DNA of 15,113 nucleotides from Sphaerochaeta sp. (GTDB taxonomy: Bacteria > Spirochaetota > Spirochaetia > Sphaerochaetales > Sphaerochaetaceae). Below the pieces are notes generated by a model, which saw only the letters and a program-made list of their open reading frames with translations, did no database searches and was not told the origin of the DNA. This document shows positions 1 to 7,548 of this stretch, in pieces. A program made the translations under genes and the position numbers. Every line of letters starts with the position of its first letter. Position 1 is the first letter of the stretch. The stretch is from assembly GCA_003446545.1 (NCBI GenBank), contig DMAO01000008.1, positions 1 through 15,113 on the forward strand. The letters are read 5' to 3'.

Positions 1-1079
1 TAAAACTCCTTGATAGCAACGTTATTGAAGATTGAGCTTTCCATTACAAGACCACGCTTCTGCCTGTCTTCAGGGATATGCCCCAGGCCTACCTCATTTC
101 GCTTACGTACGGAGGCATTGGTGATGTCATTGCCATCAAGAACGATGGTCCCGCTCTCTACAGGTATCAGACCGGTTATAGCTTCGATCAGCTCAGTCTG
201 TCCGTTACCATCGACCCCAGCAATGCCAACGATCTCCCCACTCTTAACCGAAAGGTTAACCCCCTTCACGCCAAGCATCTTCTTGCTGTTCATCACCTTC
301 AGGTCGTAGAGCTCAAGGATGACCCTGCCCACCTGTGCTGGCTTCTTCTCAACAGTGAAGCTTACAGGACGGCCGACCATCATGGAGGCCATCTCAGCTT
401 GTGAGGTCTTTTTCACATCCACCACTCCGATAAGCTTGCCACGCCTGATGATGGTGCACCGGTCGGCCACTGCCTTGATCTCATTGAGCTTATGGGTGAT
501 GAGGATAACTGATTTCCCCTCTGCGACCAAGTTACGCATAATCTGCATGAGGTCGATAATCTCCTGTGGCGTAAGAACAGCTGTGGGTTCGTCAAATATA
601 AGTATCTCGGCATCGCGGTAGAGCATCTTCAGAATTTCTACACGTTGTTGCATGCCGACTGTAATGTCCTCGATTATCATATCAGGATCAATATTTAGCC
701 CATACTTTTCAGAAAGGGCCTTGATGTCTTTAGATGCAGAGCGACGGTCAAGAAAAAACTTTCCTTCTTTGCCGAGGATGATATTCTCTGTAACTGTATA
801 GTTATGTACTAGCTGAAAGTGCTGGTGGACCATTCCGATACCAAGGTCATTGGCATCATTGGGGCTGTTTATGGAAACTTCCTCACCCCTTACTTTGATC
901 TGCCCTTTATCAGCATGATACAGACCGAAAAGGATGCTCATCAAGGTAGATTTTCCCGCTCCATTCTCTCCGAGAATAGCATGAATTTCCCCTTGTTCTA
1001 CCTGCAAGGTTATATCATCGTTAGCGACAATACCAGGAAACTCCTTTCGGATGTTTAGCATTTCAATAACATGACTCAT
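1..1079 (-). CDS. BMP-type nucleoside/sugar ABC importer, double ATPase (partial)
   Basis: Cytoplasmic energising subunit of an ABC importer that works with the BMP-family binding protein encoded just upstream. About 359 N-terminal residues lie in the window; the rest runs off the left edge. The first nucleotide-binding domain shows Walker A GENGAGKST (residues 37-45), a Q-loop in MVHQHFQL, signature VGMQQRVEIL (141-150) and Walker B ILIFDEPTAVL. A second domain begins near residue 255 with GVDGNGQTEL, the degenerate Walker A without lysine that is normal for the second half of RbsA/YufO-type double ATPases, and continues to GHIPEDRQKRGLV. The ATG at 1079 follows an AGGGAG site (1087-1092) at good distance. 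It lies 112 bases behind the binding-protein gene, with a hairpin at 1141-1169 and a smaller one at 1099-1113 between them. Permease genes are expected beyond the edge. The substrate (purine nucleosides, or riboflavin as in Treponema Rfu) cannot be told from this sequence. Confidence 0.93.
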   Translation of the reverse strand, partial: MSHVIEMLNIRKEFPGIVANDDITLQVEQGEIHAILGENGAGKSTLMSILFGLYHADKGQIKVRGEEVSINSPNDANDLGIGMVHQHFQLVHNYTVTENIILGKEGKFFLDRRSASKDIKALSEKYGLNIDPDMIIEDITVGMQQRVEILKMLYRDAEILIFDEPTAVLTPQEIIDLMQIMRNLVAEGKSVILITHKLNEIKAVADRCTIIRRGKLIGVVDVKKTSQAEMASMMVGRPVSFTVEKKPAQVGRVILELYDLKVMNSKKMLGVKGVNLSVKSGEIVGIAGVDGNGQTELIEAITGLIPVESGTIVLDGNDITNASVRKRNEVGLGHIPEDRQKRGLVMESSIFNNVAIKEF

Positions 1080-1140
1080 TGGTGAACTCCCTATGAGGAC
1101 ACGCGGGGCGTGTAGTGTAAGATGGGTCTATAATAGCACA

Positions 1141-1169
1141 CAAGGGCCACCTTTGTGCGGTGACCCTTG
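1141..1169 (-). other. Intercistronic hairpin between binding protein and ATPase
   Basis: Perfect 10-bp stem with one G-U wobble: CAAGGGCCAC (1141-1150) and GTGACCCTTG (1160-1169), 9-base loop, 22 bases after the binding-protein stop codon. On the minus strand the stem is followed by TGTGCTATTATAG, with no T-run, so it is a poor terminator. The usual role of such stems after a solute-binding-protein gene is to protect its mRNA or cut down read-through into the ATPase; that role is inferred. Confidence 0.6.
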
Positions 1170-1191
1170 CATTGAGGACTGAAAATGAACC

Positions 1192-2274
1192 TTATTTGAA
1201 AAGTCCGTCTTTGGCAGCAGCGACTTTTACTTCACCACTCTTCATCATGGCATAGACTTTAGCAACTTCGGCCGTGACACTAGATGAGAGGTTCGGATTC
1301 TTCACTGGAATACCAACGCCATCGTTGGATGCATCAAGATGGAGGACTTCACCACCAGGGAACCCGCCATTGAGCTCAGCCTTAATCATGTCATAGGAAG
1401 CGCGGTCGAGATACTTCATCGCTGATGTGAGGATGATGGACTTTCCACCGGCACTCATGAGACCTTCAGGATACTGGTCAACGTCAACACCGATGACCCA
1501 GACATTCTGGCCGTTTGCTGCACGGTTCTTGGCTTCGTTGATAACACCAACTCCAACACCACCAGCGGCGGCGAAAATGACCTTCACACCCTTGTCATAC
1601 ATGGATGCTGCAATCTGCTGCCCAGCACTGATGTTGTCAAAAGAGCCCTGGTAGAGGTTGTTTTCCTGTTTCATGACAATCTTGGTGCCATAGTTTTTGT
1701 TGGCATAGTTTACGCCCTGCTGGAAGCCCCAGTTGAACTTCTGTACAGCGGGAATCTCCATACCACCTACGAAACCAAATTCAGATTCCTTCAACTGAAG
1801 GGCTGCAGCAAAACCTGCGAGGAAGCCAGATTCATGTTCTGCCCAGTAAACAGCGACTACGTTCTTCTCAATGCGGAAGGTGGAGTAGTCAGCACTGTGG
1901 GGCTCGCCGTCAAGGATAACGAACTTTACGTTGGGATACTTGTCCTGAGCTTCAAAAAGAGTGGTCTCAAATTTGAATCCGGGGCATACGATGAAGTTAT
2001 ACCCAGCATCGACAAGGTTACCAATCTCTTTCAGGTAGTCTGCTTCGGTTGTGCCGGAAGGCTTGAGATATTTGGTATCCAGAGCATAGTCAATACCGGC
2101 TCGCTTGATACCTTCCCAAGTACCCTGGTTGAAAGACTTGTCATCAATCGTACCAGCATCAGTTACCATTCCTACGCGAAGATTGCTTTTACCCTTGGCC
2201 TCGTCCGATCCCTGGGCAAATGCCATGGAACCGAGCATGAGAAAAATACATACAACAACTGTCAGTTTCTTCAT
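1192..2274 (-). CDS. BMP-family substrate-binding protein (PnrA-like)
   Basis: Periplasmic binding protein of a BMP/PnrA-type ABC importer, the family that carries purine nucleosides (TmpC/PnrA in Treponema) or riboflavin (RfuA). The 360-aa product has a Sec signal ending in SMAFAQG near residue 22, with no cysteine at the cleavage site; the only nearby cysteine (residue 9) is inside the hydrophobic core. Family blocks are clear: VGMVTDAGTIDDKSFNQG after the signal, then GFLAGFAAAL, FVGGMEIPAVQKFNWGFQQG, AAGGVGVGVINEAKN, VIGVDVDQYPEG and ILTSAMKYLDRASYDMI. Length fits the family. The ATG at 2274 follows AGGAG. It is the first gene of its operon, behind a near-consensus promoter at 2325-2353, and is followed by the double ATPase. 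Absence of a lipobox is unusual against the lipidated Treponema homologues. Substrate is not determined. Confidence 0.93.
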   Translation of the reverse strand: MKKLTVVVCIFLMLGSMAFAQGSDEAKGKSNLRVGMVTDAGTIDDKSFNQGTWEGIKRAGIDYALDTKYLKPSGTTEADYLKEIGNLVDAGYNFIVCPGFKFETTLFEAQDKYPNVKFVILDGEPHSADYSTFRIEKNVVAVYWAEHESGFLAGFAAALQLKESEFGFVGGMEIPAVQKFNWGFQQGVNYANKNYGTKIVMKQENNLYQGSFDNISAGQQIAASMYDKGVKVIFAAAGGVGVGVINEAKNRAANGQNVWVIGVDVDQYPEGLMSAGGKSIILTSAMKYLDRASYDMIKAELNGGFPGGEVLHLDASNDGVGIPVKNPNLSSSVTAEVAKVYAMMKSGEVKVAAAKDGLFK

Positions 2275-2324
2275 TACAGTTTCTCCTATTTCCGTGCGTG
2301 ATTATAAAGAGTCATTACTTGTCT

Positions 2325-2353
2325 ATTCTACAATCACCTCCTGCTGTTGTCAA
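2325..2353 (-). promoter_or_regulatory. Sigma70-type promoter of the BMP transporter operon
   Basis: Minus strand: -35 TTGACA (2348-2353, 6/6), 17-base spacer, -10 TAGAAT (2325-2330, 5/6). The start of transcription should fall near 2318, giving a leader of about 44 bases before the ATG at 2274. A very AT-rich stretch lies further upstream (about 2380-2420). No operator palindrome or riboswitch-like leader is evident. Confidence 0.75.
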
Positions 2354-2495
2354 ACAAAGAAACTGCTCCCTCAGATGGATATAAAATAATTATAATTCTT
2401 TTCAATATAATTTTTTAGTGCAGTATACAAGAAAATACGAGCCAAAAATCTGTAATAGAAACCTTAATTCGGGACAAACATTGTAAGGCAAACTA

Positions 2496-2527
2496 GAAAA
2501 ACAGGTCTCTCTGATTAGAAAGACCTG
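2496..2527 (-). terminator. Rho-independent terminator of the GH105/transport operon
   Basis: Minus strand: stem CAGGTCTTTCT, loop AATC, stem AGAGAGACCTG (11 bp with one G-U pair, 2502-2527), followed by TTTTTCT. It lies 25 bases past the stop codon of the GH105 gene and closes the operon that began at 7249. It also shows that the BMP operon is a separate transcription unit. Confidence 0.9.
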
Positions 2528-2552
2528 CTGTAAAGAATGATGTTGCTATGCC

Positions 2553-3662
2553 TTAAGCCCGTTCAGCCTCAAGGTGAGCAAGGATATAGGGTCCTACCCC
2601 CTTAAAGTCATCTTCAGCCACTTTTTCAGAAACGTAGTAGGCAAAGGAACCATCTCGGTAGGGGTTACCCCCAAGACCTGCTACAGTACAGATTCCTTTC
2701 AGATGTAGCTGGCCTTCCCTGTCCCGGCGGAGAAAGTTCTTGTCCAGCCCTTCCAAGGCTTTTCTTGCACTTCTTAGATATCGCTCTTCTTCTTCGGTAT
2801 CCTTAATGAGGCCGATCCTGACAGACTTGAACAGGACAGATGCGAACATGCTTGAACAGGAAGACTCCAGGTAGTTGCCCTGGTCGCCTGCCTTGTCCAC
2901 GACCTGATACCAAAGGCCTGTTCTGTCTTGGAAAGACAATACAGCATCCAAGACAGAACATAAAATCGTGACCAGGTCCTTTTGCTTGGGATGATCCTGG
3001 GCAAGGAATTCATAGATATCGACTAAGGCCATGCAGAACCATCCTATAGCTCTGCCCCAGAAGTGGGAAGAGAGTCCTGTCTTTGGATCGGACCATCGCA
3101 TCCCTCTGGATTCGTCATACGCGTGGTAGAGCAGCCCTGTCACAGGATCTTTCAGTAATGCGTATACGCTCTGAACCTGAGAGATCAGATCCTCAATGTC
3201 TTCAGGTTTTCCATACAGACTAGAAAACTGTGCATTGAAAGGCCCCTGCATATAGAGCCCATCGAGCCAAATTTGCCAGGGATAGACCTCCTTATGCCAA
3301 AACACCCCACTGAAGGTCCGAGGATGGTGGACCAACTGTTCCTTCAGCCTCTGAGCTGCAAGCAGAAACCGCTCTTCCCCTGTTTGGTCATACAGATAAA
3401 ACAGGTTTCGCCCTGCATTGATCTGGTCGAGGTTGTACTCCCCCTGACGGTATGTTGCAATCTGGCCATCTTGTGCAATAAGAGGGTCATACATACCATA
3501 GGCCCAGGAAGAGAACTCCTCTTCTAGGTGATAGTGCTGTCCTACTGCAAGACAGGCCTGAATCACCAAGCCGTGTTCGTAGTGCCAACGCATCATGCCT
3601 TTGGTATATCGCTCTTTCACACTCCTAGCCATGGCAAGGGAGAGGTTTTCAGCAGAGTTCAT
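2553..3662 (-). CDS. GH105 unsaturated rhamnogalacturonyl hydrolase
   Basis: Glycoside hydrolase family 105 (YteR/YesR type). It hydrates and removes the unsaturated galacturonic acid left by pectin or rhamnogalacturonan lyases from the non-reducing end of short oligomers. The 369-aa protein has no signal peptide, so it acts in the cytoplasm on imported sugars. Hallmarks in order: WHYEHGLVIQAC (26-37), NLDQINAGRNLFYLY (77-91), HKEVYPWQIWLDGLYMQGPF (123-142) with the expected catalytic Asp at 134, HFWGRAIGWFCMALVDIY (about 200-217), NYLESSCSSMF, then GLGGNPYRDGSFAYYVSE and KGVGPYILA near the C terminus. Length fits GH105, not the longer GH88. The ATG at 3662 follows AAGGA (3669-3673). It is last in the operon behind the binding protein, a hairpin lies in the 75-base gap, and a terminator follows. 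The exact oligosaccharide is inferred from the family and the neighbours. Confidence 0.92.
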   Translation of the reverse strand: MNSAENLSLAMARSVKERYTKGMMRWHYEHGLVIQACLAVGQHYHLEEEFSSWAYGMYDPLIAQDGQIATYRQGEYNLDQINAGRNLFYLYDQTGEERFLLAAQRLKEQLVHHPRTFSGVFWHKEVYPWQIWLDGLYMQGPFNAQFSSLYGKPEDIEDLISQVQSVYALLKDPVTGLLYHAYDESRGMRWSDPKTGLSSHFWGRAIGWFCMALVDIYEFLAQDHPKQKDLVTILCSVLDAVLSFQDRTGLWYQVVDKAGDQGNYLESSCSSMFASVLFKSVRIGLIKDTEEEERYLRSARKALEGLDKNFLRRDREGQLHLKGICTVAGLGGNPYRDGSFAYYVSEKVAEDDFKGVGPYILAHLEAERA

Positions 3663-3698
3663 TCTTGTTCCTTACTGTACTTCTGTTCGTTCTAAGAG

Positions 3699-3723
3699 GT
3701 GGCCAGCCATTGTGGATGGCCAC
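3699..3723 (-). other. Intercistronic hairpin after the sugar-binding protein gene
   Basis: Stem GTGGCCA (3699-3705) and TGGCCAC (3717-3723), 7 bp, with an 11-base loop, 14 bases after the binding-protein stop. No T-run follows on the minus strand, so it probably sets relative mRNA levels of binding protein and hydrolase by stabilising the upstream message. The role is inferred. Confidence 0.5.
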
Positions 3724-3737
3724 ATACCCGTATCTTC

Positions 3738-5306
3738 TTAGGTAAGCAGGTTGTTTTCCCGAGCAAAGGCAACGCCCTTGTCGTTCCAATCCTGTCCACC
3801 AAGACGCTTGAACTCATCAAGCCATTTTGTCCAGTTGGCAGGAGTCAGTACCCTCTTTCCAGTAATGAACTCGCTCAAGCCCTGTTCGTAGAAACGCTTG
3901 AGGTCTGCATTGGGAATAGGCAAGGTGTCCGATCCGATCTGGGCTGTCCAATCTTTGGTCTGCATCTCACGAAGCACTGCCAGAGCTGACATCTCCTTCT
4001 TGCTCGTTTCTGTAACATACTTGGGATACCGTGCATACAGCTCGATATCACCGTTATAGAAAACCATGTTTCTCAGCTGGGTGACAGTCTGTCCCCCTGG
4101 GGCGGAGAATGCAAGATTAGCATTGGGAAGATTTGCTGCAACAGGGATGCCATTTGCATCCTTGGTATAGTTGACCCCTTCAACACCCCAACCAAGGAGA
4201 TAGTACCCTTCATCAGACGCCATCCACTCCATAAGGGCTACAATCTTGTCAGTCTTACCTTCTTTGGCAGCCTTTGCACTGATGGCATATATGCGGAAGT
4301 TTGCAGTATAGGGCCCAATAGAGGCCTTCCCCTTAGGTCCCTTGGGAGGATCGATGATGACCCAGTTGCCTTCAGGGAAATTCTTGTCGAACGGCGCATA
4401 GTTTGACTGTGCTCCGAAGGCAGCATTCTGCTCGCGCATAATACCAAACCTGCCCTGTTTCCAAGCAGCTCTGAAGTCATCCTTCTTGTATGAGAGCCAG
4501 TTGGGGTCGATGATGCCTTCATCAGCAACCTGCTTCAGGAAAACCATGGCATCATAGAATTCAGGTTTCATGACATTCAGACCTGCATTAGCCTCTTCCA
4601 GACTCCAGGTACCGTCAACACCGAAGGCTCCAAAAAGGGGCTCCAAGCGTCTGCCTGGCCAAGCTTCAAAGTTGTTGATTTCCTGGAAGGCTCCATAGCC
4701 CCAGGTGTCGTTTCGGCCATTCTTGTCAGGATCGTTGAAGGTGAATGCACGCATCATCACCAACAGCTCATCAGTAGTTTTGGGAATCGTCAAGCCAAGA
4801 TTATCAAGCCAATCCTTACGGATCAGCAGCCCCTCGTTCTTCATGATTGAGCCTGGATCTGCCAAGCCATAGGACTTGCCACCAATACGGGCATGCCCCT
4901 TGCTCACATCATCATAGTGGGCAGCTGTCCTGACGGGCATCTTTGCATAGAGATCATCAACAGGAGCTATCAAGCCTTGGGGTACAAGACGTCCCAAGAC
5001 ATCACGCCTTACCATAAAGAGGTCAGGAAGATTGTTAGCAGCAGCGGCTGCCTGGATCTTCACATCCTGATCACTTTCATTTGAAGGTAGGGCTGTCAGC
5101 TTAAGCTCGATGCCCAGCTTCTCTTTGATAATGCCAAAACCAACCCAATCTGATGGTGGTGGTCCCGCTTCGGTGATAGCCGCTCCGTACCAGAGTTCGA
5201 TGGTTGTAGGACCTGTAGCTTCCTTCGCGCCTTGTGCAAACAAGGAGAGCGAAAGTAACAGGACAACAGTTACTAGCATACTACTACGTGTACAATTTCT
5301 CTTCAT
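3738..5306 (-). CDS. Large extracellular sugar-binding protein (LplA/YtcQ type)
   Basis: Periplasmic binding protein of a CUT1-type oligosaccharide importer, the large LplA/YtcQ class that commonly partners LplB/LplC permeases and GH105 or GH88 enzymes. The 522-aa product starts with a basic stretch and a hydrophobic signal ending in LSLFAQGAKEA around residue 26; there is no cysteine at the cleavage site, so it should be soluble rather than lipid-anchored. The mature part opens with TTIELWYGAA; class features include LPDLFMVRRD, RKDWLDNLGLTIPKTTDEL, FNDPDKNGRNDTWGYG and a C-terminal WTKWLDEFKRLGGQDW. The ATG at 5306 follows AAGGAGG at good distance, 64 bases after the second permease gene. 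Rhamnogalacturonide or another unsaturated oligouronide is the likely ligand because of the adjacent GH105 gene, but this is inferred from context. Confidence 0.9.
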   Translation of the reverse strand: MKRNCTRSSMLVTVVLLLSLSLFAQGAKEATGPTTIELWYGAAITEAGPPPSDWVGFGIIKEKLGIELKLTALPSNESDQDVKIQAAAAANNLPDLFMVRRDVLGRLVPQGLIAPVDDLYAKMPVRTAAHYDDVSKGHARIGGKSYGLADPGSIMKNEGLLIRKDWLDNLGLTIPKTTDELLVMMRAFTFNDPDKNGRNDTWGYGAFQEINNFEAWPGRRLEPLFGAFGVDGTWSLEEANAGLNVMKPEFYDAMVFLKQVADEGIIDPNWLSYKKDDFRAAWKQGRFGIMREQNAAFGAQSNYAPFDKNFPEGNWVIIDPPKGPKGKASIGPYTANFRIYAISAKAAKEGKTDKIVALMEWMASDEGYYLLGWGVEGVNYTKDANGIPVAANLPNANLAFSAPGGQTVTQLRNMVFYNGDIELYARYPKYVTETSKKEMSALAVLREMQTKDWTAQIGSDTLPIPNADLKRFYEQGLSEFITGKRVLTPANWTKWLDEFKRLGGQDWNDKGVAFARENNLLT

Positions 5307-5370
5307 GACAAATCCTCCTTACATGAAGTACTTCAATGTCCGTTCCTATGTTCTAGCTGGCAGGGGAAGT

Positions 5371-6306
5371 TTAGCCCTTCACACTACCTAGCAACGTACC
5401 CTTGGTGAAATATTTCTGAATGAATGGATAGGCAATTATCATCGGTATGGCGCTCATGAAGACTGAGGCTGCCTTGATGGCTGCAATGGGGGCATCGCCG
5501 AAGGCACTGACCTCCACATACTCGTTCATTCCACTGGCCATCAGGATGTTACGCAGCAGGATAGGAAGCGGCTGCAGATGATTGCTGTTCAGGTAGAGCA
5601 TCGCGTGGAAGAAATCATTCCAGAAGGAGACCCCATAGAACAGGCCGATGGTCATGATGATAGCCTTGGATAGGGGTAGGATAATCCTGACGAGCACTTG
5701 GATTTCTGAAGCCCCATCGATTCGGGCAGACTCCTTCAGTTCAGAGGGAAGCCCTTCGAAGAACGAGCGCATGATCAGACAGTTATATGTGCTTATGGCT
5801 CCTGGAAGAAATATTGCGGCGAGGTGGTCTATCAACCCTATGTTGGTCACCAAGAGGTAGGTGGGAATCATTCCTACGTTGAAGACATAGGGGATGACCA
5901 CTAGCAAGCTAAGATACTTCCTCCCTGGCAAGGTAGGTATGGAAAGCACATAGGCAAGGGGGATGGTCAGCAAAAGGGCAGTGACAACCCCTCCTGTAAG
6001 GATAAGGAAACTGTTCTTGAACGCTAGAAGGAAGCCTTGGTTACCCAACAGTGCCTTATAGGCAGAGAACGACCATTCCCAAGGGGCGAGAAACATCCCT
6101 TGCAGATTATTCCCGATATAATCATTCGGCCTGAAGGAGAGGGTAATCGTGCTCCATAGGGGCACTGCTATGATGACAAGCAGCACAATGAGGAACAGGT
6201 CAACCACAAGGTTGAATACATGATCAGACTTGCCGGGCTTGATTGCAACGGAGGTGGTTCCCACCCTTCGGTATCGGCTCTGTTTGTTCTGTTGTTTCAT
6301 TACCAT
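5371..6306 (-). CDS. CUT1 sugar ABC permease, LplC/YtcP type
   Basis: Inner-membrane permease, MalG-like partner of the heterodimer. It has about six membrane segments: the first is LFLIVLLVIIAVPLWSTITL, the last lies in the region ending MSAIPMIIAYPFIQKYF. The EAA loop that docks the ATPase reads ESARIDGASEIQVLVRIILP, and the protein ends with GTLLGSVKG, typical of LplC/YtcP. I chose the ATG at 6306 (protein MVMKQQNKQ, 311 aa) because AGGAG (6314-6318) sits 7 bases before it; the upstream ATG at 6351 lies inside the previous gene and would add 15 unlikely residues. It starts 10 bases after the first permease gene ends, and the binding protein follows. No ATPase gene is present in this operon, so a shared MsmX-type ATPase is presumed. 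Confidence 0.92.
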   Translation of the reverse strand: MVMKQQNKQSRYRRVGTTSVAIKPGKSDHVFNLVVDLFLIVLLVIIAVPLWSTITLSFRPNDYIGNNLQGMFLAPWEWSFSAYKALLGNQGFLLAFKNSFLILTGGVVTALLLTIPLAYVLSIPTLPGRKYLSLLVVIPYVFNVGMIPTYLLVTNIGLIDHLAAIFLPGAISTYNCLIMRSFFEGLPSELKESARIDGASEIQVLVRIILPLSKAIIMTIGLFYGVSFWNDFFHAMLYLNSNHLQPLPILLRNILMASGMNEYVEVSAFGDAPIAAIKAASVFMSAIPMIIAYPFIQKYFTKGTLLGSVKG

Positions 6307-6316
6307 ATACCGACTC

Positions 6317-7249
6317 CTAAAATAGTGGGTTTCCGCCGAAACGTCGGACAAGACGGTTCGAGCCTAGAATAAGGAACATACCGATAAAGCCCTTGAACAA
6401 GCCTACCGCCGTAGCAAGGCCAAACTGGAACTCCAGAAGCCCTTGTCGATAAACCCACGTATCGATGATATCTGCAACTGATAGGACTGGGGTTGAATAG
6501 AGCATAAAAATTTGGTTAAAGCCTGCATCTAGGATGGTCCCCAGACGAAGTAGCACGACGATGATGATCACAGGTCTGATGGATGGTAGGGTGATATAGC
6601 GGACCCTTTGCCAAGAAGAAGCACCTTCCACCAGGGCTGCCTCAAATAGCGAGGGGTCGATGCCCATCAGGGCTGCTATGAAAATGATGGCACCCCAGCC
6701 CATCTCCTTCCAGGCATCACTGAAGATGACAATCCAGGGGAATGCATTGGTATTGGTCAGAAAATCAAGGGGTTTCCCCCCGAATAGTTTGATGATGTCA
6801 TTGATAATACCATCGCCAGGAGCAAGCAGAGCAAGCAAGATCCCATACATGATCACCCAAGAGAGAAAGTGTGGGAGATAAGCAAGGGTCTGCACCATTT
6901 TCCTCAAGGTAGGCTTGTTGCACTCGTAGATGGTTATGGAAAGGATGATGGCCAAGGGAAGGCTGAATAGCAGTTTTCCCACACTGTACATCAGGGTATT
7001 ACGCAAGAGTTCGATAAAATAGTACGAATTGGTAAAGGTCTTGAAATGTTTCAGGCCAACCCATTGGCTACCAAGCACTCCATCGAGAGCCATGTACTCC
7101 TTGAAGGCTATCTGTCCATTGAATATTGGAATATACTTGAAGATGATATAATAGGTAAGGGGAAAGAGCAAAAGGAGATAGACAGACCTATGACGCCTAA
7201 TATCCCTTGCTAACTGTGATCCTCTTTTTTTACCGGGTACTTGAGACAT
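6317..7249 (-). CDS. CUT1 sugar ABC permease, LplB/YteP type
   Basis: Inner-membrane permease, MalF-like partner, 310 aa. A basic cytoplasmic head (about residues 8-22) is followed by VYLLLLFPLTYYIIFKYIPI, the typical first membrane segment of LplB/YteP. It then carries IAFKEYMALDG, a block around LPHFLSWVIMYG and the EAA loop EAALVEGASSWQRVRYITLP. It ends RLVRRFGGNPLF. It is the first gene of the oligouronide transport operon. The ribosome site is weak (GAGG about 12 bases before the ATG at 7249), which may limit expression or mean translation depends on a leader structure. I could not find a convincing promoter in front of it; the structured repeat block at 7351-7471 lies 100-220 bases upstream. 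Confidence 0.92.
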   Translation of the reverse strand: MSQVPGKKRGSQLARDIRRHRSVYLLLLFPLTYYIIFKYIPIFNGQIAFKEYMALDGVLGSQWVGLKHFKTFTNSYYFIELLRNTLMYSVGKLLFSLPLAIILSITIYECNKPTLRKMVQTLAYLPHFLSWVIMYGILLALLAPGDGIINDIIKLFGGKPLDFLTNTNAFPWIVIFSDAWKEMGWGAIIFIAALMGIDPSLFEAALVEGASSWQRVRYITLPSIRPVIIIVVLLRLGTILDAGFNQIFMLYSTPVLSVADIIDTWVYRQGLLEFQFGLATAVGLFKGFIGMFLILGSNRLVRRFGGNPLF

Positions 7250-7350
7250 ACAACCATTGAACCTCGTGTCTAAAGCATATGACAGGCTCGGGCTACAATG
7301 CAGGGAGACTCTTGTACTTTTCAGTCATCTGTTATTCCCCAACGAAGCGA

Positions 7351-7471
7351 GAGTAGCGGAAGCATTAATATGCTTCCATTACCGAGCGAGGGCCGGGAAA
7401 GCAAGGTGAGCTACTCCGCCCCTTGGGGCGGAAAAGGAGGCAACGCCTCCTTGGTCCAGGGCTTGCCCTGG
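7351..7471. repeat. Cluster of five inverted repeats between divergent operons
   Basis: The gap between the permease gene and pdxA is packed with perfect palindromes. (1) GAGTAGC (7351-7357) pairs with GCTACTC (7410-7416) and encloses (2) GGAAGCAT (7358-7365)/ATGCTTCC (7370-7377). Then (3) TCCGCCCC (7415-7422)/GGGGCGGA (7425-7432), (4) AAGGAGGC (7434-7441)/GCCTCCTT (7445-7452), and (5) CCAGGGC (7456-7462)/GCCCTGG (7465-7471). Stems 1 and 3 share two bases, so they compete. The block is GC-rich compared with its flanks. It could be a dispersed intergenic palindromic repeat (BIME/REP-like), a structured leader for the minus-strand operon, or a barrier between divergent promoters. I cannot decide between these from one copy. 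Apart from this block and the pdxA promoter, nothing else was recognised in 7250-7548. Confidence 0.75.
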
Positions 7472-7511
7472 GGTATTGATACCTTTCATTCCCCTATAGA
7501 TGTAGTTGCTC

Positions 7512-7540
7512 TGGACAGCTCTGTTTCACACTGCTATGAT
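7512..7540 (+). promoter_or_regulatory. Sigma70-type promoter of pdxA, giving a leaderless mRNA
   Basis: -35 TGGACA (7512-7517, 5/6), 17-base spacer, -10 TATGAT (7535-7540, 5/6). The expected start of transcription is 7547-7549, and the pdxA ATG is at 7549. There is no Shine-Dalgarno sequence between the -10 box and the start. Confidence 0.7.
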
Positions 7541-7548
7541 TGTGCCAT

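Noticed and set aside
1834..2301. Plus-strand frame of 155 codons opposite the BMP gene
   Set aside because: Antisense shadow of a well-recognised gene; no family features, and its sequence follows the codon pattern of the other strand.
7335..7475. Integron attC-like site, suggested by folded symmetry and a CCCCAAC sequence
   Set aside because: No matching GTTRRRY core at the other end, no unpaired extrahelical bases in the expected pattern, and no integrase or cassette array.
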